A DNA stretch of 64,000 bases, taken from assembly GCF_037975245.1 (NCBI RefSeq), contig NC_092578.1, forward strand, positions 11,390,321 to 11,454,320, given 5' to 3'. The position numbers were made by a program, and so were the translations under genes. Source of the DNA: Apostichopus japonicus (lineage: Eukaryota; Echinodermata; Holothuroidea; Aspidochirotida; Stichopodidae). Under the pieces are notes generated by a model. It did no database searches. It was not told where the DNA came from and saw only the letters and a list, made by a program, of their open reading frames with translations. Positions 58,761 to 64,000 of the stretch are shown one piece after another. Position 1 is the stretch's first letter; each line of letters starts with the position of its first letter.

Positions 58761-61700
58761 AGATCGGTTGGCCGGAGTACCCATTCAAGTGCCACTTACC
58801 CTTTGTTTTCGGTGCAGGTCAAAGGTCATTTGGGGTCACCAGGGGTCAAATGGTCAACATCTTGTCAACGAGATATCTCAAGTGGGTAATGTCGGACCGA
58901 CACAAGATCGGTGGGCCGGAGTACCAATTCAAGTGCCACTTACCCTTTGTTTTCGATGCAGGTCAAAGGTCATTTTGGGTCACCAGGGGTCAAATGGTCA
59001 AAATCTTGTCAACGAGATATCTCAAGTGGGTAATGTCGGACCGACTTAAGATCGGTTGGCCGGAGTACCCATTCAAGTGCCACTTACCCTTTGTTTTCGG
59101 TGCAAGTCAAAGGTCATTTGGGGTCACCAGGGGTCAAATGGTCAAAATCTTGTAAACACGATATCTCAAGTGGGTAATGTCGGACCGACTTTACATTGGT
59201 TGGCCGGAGTACCCATTCAAGTACCACTTACCCTTTGTTTTCGGTGCAGGTCAAAGGTCATTTGGGGTCACCAGGGGTCAAATGGTCAAAATCTTGTCTA
59301 CGAGATATCTCAAGTGGGTAATGTCGGACCGACTTAAGATCGGTTGGCCGGACTACCCATTCAAGTGCCACTTACCCTTTGTTTTCGGTGCAGGTCAAAG
59401 GTCATTTGGGGTCACCAGGGGTCAAATGGTCAAAATCTTGTCAAAGAGATATCTCAAGTGGGTAATGTCGGACCGACATAAGATCGGTTGGCCGGAGTAC
59501 CCATTCAAGTGCCACTTACCCTTTGTTTTCGGTGCAGGTCAAAGGTCATTTGGGGTCACCAGGGGTTACCAGGGGTCAAATGGTCAAAATCTTGTCAACG
59601 AGATATCTCAAGTGGGTAATGTCGGACCGACTTAAGATCGGTTGGCCGTAGTACCCATTCAAGTGCCACTTACCCTTTGTTTTCGGTGCAGGTCAAAGGT
59701 CATTTGGGGTCACCAGGGGTCAAATGGTCAAAATCTTGTCAACGAGATATCTCAAGTGGGTATTGTCGGACCGACATAAGATCGGTTGGCCGGAGTACCC
59801 ATTCAAGTGCCACTTACCCTTTGTTTTCGGTGGAGGTCAAAGGTCATTTGGGGTCACCAGGGGTCAAATGGTCAAAATCTTGTAAACACGATATCTCAAG
59901 TGGGTATTGTCGGACCGACTTTACATTGGTTGGCCGGAGCACCCATTCAAGTACCACTTACCCTTTGTTTTCGGTGCAGGTCAAACGTCATTTGGGGTCA
60001 CCAGGGGTCAAATGGTCAAAATCTTGTCAACGAGATATCTCAAGTGGGTAATGTCGGACCGACTTAAGATCGGTTGGCCGGAGTACCCATTCAAGTGCCA
60101 CTTACCCTTTGTTTTCGGTGCAGGTCAAACGTCATTTGGGGTCACCAGGGGTCACCAGGGGTCAAATGGTCAAAATCTTGTCAACGAGATATCTCAAGTG
60201 GGTAATGTCGGACCGAATTAAGATCGGTTGGCCGGAGTACCCATTCAAGTGCCACTTACCCTTTGTTTTTGGTGCAGGTCAAAGGTCATTTGGGGTCATT
60301 TGGGGTCACCAGGGGTCAAATGGTCAAAATCTTGTCAACGAGATATCTCAAGTGGGTAATGTCGGACCGACTTAAGATCGGTTGGCAGGAGTACCCATTC
60401 AAGTGCCACTTACCCTTTGTTTTCGGTGCAGGTCAAAGGTCATTTGGGGTCATTTGGGGTCACCAGGGTCAAATGGTCAAAATCTTGTCAACGAGATATC
60501 TCAAGTGGGTAATGTCGGACCGACTTAAGATCGGTGGGCCGGAGTACCCATTCAAGTGCCACTTACCCTTTGTTTTCGGTGCAGGTCAAAGGTCATTTGG
60601 GGTCACCAGGGGTCAAATGGTCAAAATCTTGTAAACACGATATCTCAAGTGGGTAATGTCGGACCGACTTTACATTGGTTGGCCGGAGTACCCATTCAAG
60701 TACCACTTACCCTTTGTTTTCGGTGCAGGTCAAAGGTCATTTGGGGTCACCAGGGGTCAAATGGTCAAAATCTTGTCAACGAGATATCTCAAGTGGGTAA
60801 TGTCGGACCGACTTAAGATCGGTGGGCAGGACTACCCATTCAAGTGCCACTTACCCTTTGTTTTCGGTGCAGGTCAAAGGTCACCAGGGGTCACCAGGGG
60901 TCAAATGGTCAAAATCTTGTCAACGAGATATCTCAAGTGGGTAATGTCGGACCGACACAAGATCGGTTGGCCGGAGTACCAATTCAAGTGCCACTTACCC
61001 TTTGTTTTCGATGCAGGTCAAAGGTCATTTTGGGTCACCAGGGGTCAAATGGTCAAAATCTTGTCAACGAGATATCTCAAGTGGGTAATGTCGGACCGAA
61101 TTAAGATCGGTTGGCCGGAGTACCCATTCAAGTGCCACTTACCCTTTGTTTTCGGTGCAGGTCAAAGGTCATTTGGGGTCACCAGGGGTCAAATGGTCAA
61201 AATCTTGTCAAAGAAATATCTCAAGTGGTTAATGTCGGACCGACATAAGATCGGTTGGCCGGAGTACCCATTCAAGTGCCACTTACCCTTTGTTTTCGGT
61301 GCAGGTCAAAGGACATTTGGGGTCACCAGGGGTCACCAGGGGTCAAATGGTCAAAATCTTATCAACGAGATATCTCAAGTGGGTTATGTCGGACCGAATT
61401 AAGATCGGTTGGCCGTAGTACCCATTCAAGTGCCACTTACCCTTTGTTTTCGGTGCAGGTCAAAGGTCATTTGGGGTCACCAGGGGTCACCAGGGGTCAA
61501 ATGGTCAAAATCTTGTCAACGAGATATCTCAAGTGGGTTGTGTTGGACCGACTTAAGATCGGTTTGCCGGACTACCCATTCAAGTGCCACTTACCCTTTG
61601 TTTTCGGTGCAGGTCAAAGGTCATTTGGGGTCACCAGGGGTCAAATGGTCAAAATCTTGTCAACGAGATATCTCAAGTGGGTAATGTCGGACCGACACAA

Positions 61701-64000
61701 GATCGGTGGGCCGGAGTACCCATTCAAGTGCCACTTACCCTTTGTTTTCGGTGCAGGTCAAAGGTCATTTGGGGTCACCAGGGGTCAAATGGTCAAAATC
61801 TTGTCAACGAGATATCTCAAGCGGGTAATGTCGGACCGACTTAAGATCGGTTGGCCGGAGTACCCATTCAAGTGCCACTTACCCTTTGTTTTCGGTGCAG
61901 GTCAAAGGTCATTTGGGGTCACCAGGGGTCACCAGGGGTCAAATGGTCAAAATCTTGTCAACGAGATATCTCAAGTGATAATGTCGGACCGAATTAAGAT
62001 CGGTTGGCCGGAGTACCCATTCAAGTGCCACTTACCCTTTGTTTTCGGTGCAGGTCAAAGGTCATTTGGGGTCACCAGGGGTCAAATGGTCAAAATCTTG
62101 TCATCGAGATATCTCAAGCGGGTAATGTCGGACCGACACAAGATCGGTTGGCCGGAGTACCCATTCAAGTGCCACTTACCCTTTGCTTTCGGTGCAGGTC
62201 AAAGGTCATTTGGGGTCACCAGGGGTCAAATGGTCAAAATCTTGTCAACGAGATATCTCAAGTGGGTAATGTCGGACCGACACAAGATCGGTGGGCCGGA
62301 GTACCCATTCAAGTGCCACTTACCCTTTGTTTTCGGTGCTGGTCAAAGGTCATTTGGGGTCACCAGGGGTCAAATGGTCAAAATCTTGTCAACGAGATAT
62401 CTCAAGTGGGTAATGTCGGACCGAATTAAGATCGGTTGGCAGGAGTAGCCATTCAAGTGCCACTTACCCTTTGTTTTCGGTGCAGGTCAAAGGTCATTTG
62501 GGGTCACCAGGGGTCAAATGGTCAACATCTTGTCAACGAGATATCTCAAGTGGGTAATGTCGGACCGACACAAGATCGGTGGGCCGGAGTACCAATTCAA
62601 GTGCCACTTACCCTTTGTTTTCGATGCAGGTCAAAGGTCATTTGGGGTCACCAGGGGTCAAATGGTCAAAATCTTGTCAACGAGATATCTCAAGCGGGTA
62701 ATGTCGGACCGACTTAAGATCGGTTGGCCGGAGTACCCATTCAAGTGCCACTTACCCTTTGTTTTCGGTGCAGGTCAAAGGTCATTTGGGGTCACCAGGG
62801 GTCAAATGGTCAAAATCTTGTCATCGAGATATCTCAAGCGGGTAATGTCGGACCGACACAAGATCGGTTGGCCGGAGTACCCATTCAAGTGCCACTTACC
62901 CTTTGTTTTCGGTGCAGGTCAAAGGTCATTTGGGGTCACCAGGGGTCAAATGGTCAAAATCTTGTCAACGAGATATCTCAAGTGGGTAATGTCGGACCGA
63001 CACAAGATCGGTTGGCCGGAGTACCCATTCAAGTGCCACTTACCCTTTGCTTTCGGTGCAGGTCAAAGGTCATTTGGGGTCACCAGGGGTCAAATGGTCA
63101 AAATCTTGTCAACGAGATATCTCAAGTGGGTAATGTCGGACCGACACAAGATCGGTGGGCCGGAGTACCCATTCAAGTGCCACTTACCCTTTGTTTTCGG
63201 TGCTGGTCAAAGGTCATTTGGGGTCACCAGGGGTCAAATGGTCAAAATCTTGTCAACGAGATATCTCAAGTGGGTAATGTCGGACCGAATTAAGATCGGT
63301 TGGCAGGAGTAGCCATTCAAGTGCCACTTACCCTTTGTTTTCGGTGTAGGTCAAAGGTCATTTGGGGTCACCAGGGGTCAAATGGTCAACATCTTGTCAA
63401 CGAGATATCTCAAGTGGGTAATGTCGGACCGACACAAGATCGGTGGGCCGGAGTACCAATTCAAGTGCCACTTACCCTTTGTTTTCGATGCAGGTCAAAG
63501 GTCATTTGGGGTCACCAGGGGTCAAATGGTCAAAATCTTGTCAACGAGATATCTCAAGTGGGTAATGTCGGACCGACTTAAGATCGGTTGGCCGGAGTAC
63601 CCATTCAAGTGCCACTTACCCTTTGTTTTCGGTGCAAGTCAAAGGTCATTTGGGGTCACCAGGGGTCAAATGGTCAAAATCTTGTCTACGAGATATCTCA
63701 AGTGGGTAATGTCGGACCGACTTAAGATCGGTTGGCCGGACTACCCATTCAAGTGCCACTTACCCTTTGTTTTCGGTGCAGGTCAAAGGTCATTTGGGGT
63801 CACCAGGGGTCAAATGGTCAAAATCTTGTCAAAGAGATATCTCAAGTGGGTAATGTCGGACCGACATAAGATCGGTTGGCCGGAGTACCCATTCAAGTCC
63901 CACTTACCCTTTGTTTTCGGTGCAGGTCAAAGGTCATTTGGGGTCACCAGGGGTTACCAGGGGTCAAATGGTCAAAATCTTGTCAACGAGATATCTCAAG
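58761..64000. repeat. Region VI: mixed array reaching the window end
   Basis: Interleaves CTTGTAAACACG and CTTTACATTGG monomers (58258, 59149, 59877, 60627), GGACTACCC monomers, the AACATC, ACCAATTC and TTCGATGC linked variant (58856, 62523, 63387) and a run of region-IV-like monomers (61.8-63.3 kb). 62180-62640 recurs at 63044-63504 (864 bp, six monomers). The final 321 bp repeat 59292-59612. The array continues past the window; nothing else is present. Confidence 0.8.
63680..64000. repeat. Terminal duplicated segment (copy of 59292-59612)
   Basis: Offset 4388 bp. Shared rare marks in order: CTTGTCTACGAG, GGACTACCC, CTTGTCAAAGAG and GGGGTTACCAGG. A private AAGTCCCAC occurs at about 63896. 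The preceding monomer with GGTGCAAGTC matches 59101 at offset 4532, so one 144-bp CTTTACATTGG monomer is missing on this side. Confidence 0.82.

Larger units (their letters stand above)
1..64000. repeat. Tandem satellite DNA array, 144/154-bp monomers, filling the window
   Basis: The same monomer repeats head-to-tail from the first to the last base, with no unique sequence between copies. Successive TCTTGTCAAC starts fall at 1, 145, 289 and 433 (144 bp), then 587 (154 bp), 731, 875 and so on. At about 147 bp average the window holds roughly 435 copies. Most copies differ at a handful of positions: 41-44 (ACTT, ACAC, ACAT, AATT), 53-54 (TT or GG), 101-103, and the 111-135 decamer zone. Variants are not random along the array but linked into higher-order repeats. 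No inverted copy was seen. Known satellites of this length are typical of centromeric or pericentromeric heterochromatin in eukaryotes; that location and the host species are inference. Confidence 0.98.

Noticed and set aside
1-64000. Protein-coding tandem-repeat gene (surface or structural repeat protein)
   Set aside because: The frame breaks every few hundred to about 1,700 bases throughout, the dyads and decamers run across codon boundaries, and no non-repeat N- or C-terminal region exists.
1-64000. CRISPR array
   Set aside because: Repeats are contiguous with no unique spacers, the unit is 144 bp, and there are no cas genes.
1-64000. Transposon, LTR or terminal inverted repeats; tRNA, rRNA or snRNA genes; telomere repeats
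   Set aside because: No sequence departs from the monomer pattern for more than a few bases anywhere. The dyads are 10-17 bp and internal to each monomer, and no cloverleaf or rRNA-like stretch was seen.
1-64000. Assembly artefact from collapsing or duplicating one read
   Set aside because: Copies differ by linked variant classes in ordered higher-order repeats over the whole window, which an artefact would not create. Local errors, or an over-duplicated block such as 54073-57320, cannot be excluded without reads.
1-64000. Minus-strand genes or an inverted array segment
   Set aside because: The reverse complement has stops in all frames within each monomer, and no monomer in reverse orientation was found.

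Overview
The whole 64 kb window is one uninterrupted tandem satellite array. I see no gene, RNA gene, transposon, CRISPR array or unique flanking sequence on either strand, and the array runs off both ends. The basic monomer is 144 bp. A second common form is 154 bp, with one extra internal 10-bp step, and there are rarer forms of 143, 145, 153, 160 and 164 bp. From the average length I estimate about 435 monomers, all head-to-tail in the same orientation. By hand count a reference monomer is about 49% G+C. Array size, homogeneity and layered higher-order repeats (HORs) point to a eukaryotic chromosome, most likely centromeric, pericentromeric or other heterochromatin. The species cannot be told from the sequence; an animal is a guess.

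Numbering a monomer from the T of TCTTGTCAAC, it has two halves. Positions 1-90 carry short dyads: GAGATATCTC at 11-20, GTCGG-A-CCGAC at 32-42, ACCGA-(7)-TCGGT at 37-53 and AAGTG-C-CACTT at 72-82. Positions 100-144 are a run of directly repeated GGTCA cores about 10 bp apart: a perfect AGGTCAAAGGTCA, then GGGTCA, GGGTCA and TGGTCA. The 154- and 164-bp monomers gain whole 10-bp GGTCA steps, so this half looks like the part that slips.

Layout. Region I (1-15768) is built from a six-monomer, 865-bp HOR and its truncations; its first 2.3 kb recurs almost unchanged 12,568 bp later. Region II (15769-25699) has a 1,758-bp tandem duplication, a 442-bp duplication and the first complete five-monomer 'Q' modules. 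Region III (25700-37358) is a mixed zone with a 1.7-kb duplication spaced 3,418 bp and the only 164-bp monomers. Region IV (37359-54072) is dominated by six copies of a 740-bp five-monomer 'P' module at irregular spacing. Region V (54073-58760) holds a clean 1,624-bp tandem duplication and a segment related to 31.6-33.4 kb. Region VI (58761-64000) is more mixed and ends in a repeat of its own start.

Long open frames on the + strand, up to 555 codons, arise because 144 is divisible by three and one frame of the monomer lacks stops. They are not supported as genes. The observations most worth following are the nuclear-receptor-like half-site clusters repeated hundreds of times, the decamer slippage that at one place makes a canonical G-quadruplex motif, the resolved recombination junction near 7.21 kb, and the nested duplications that record how the array grew.
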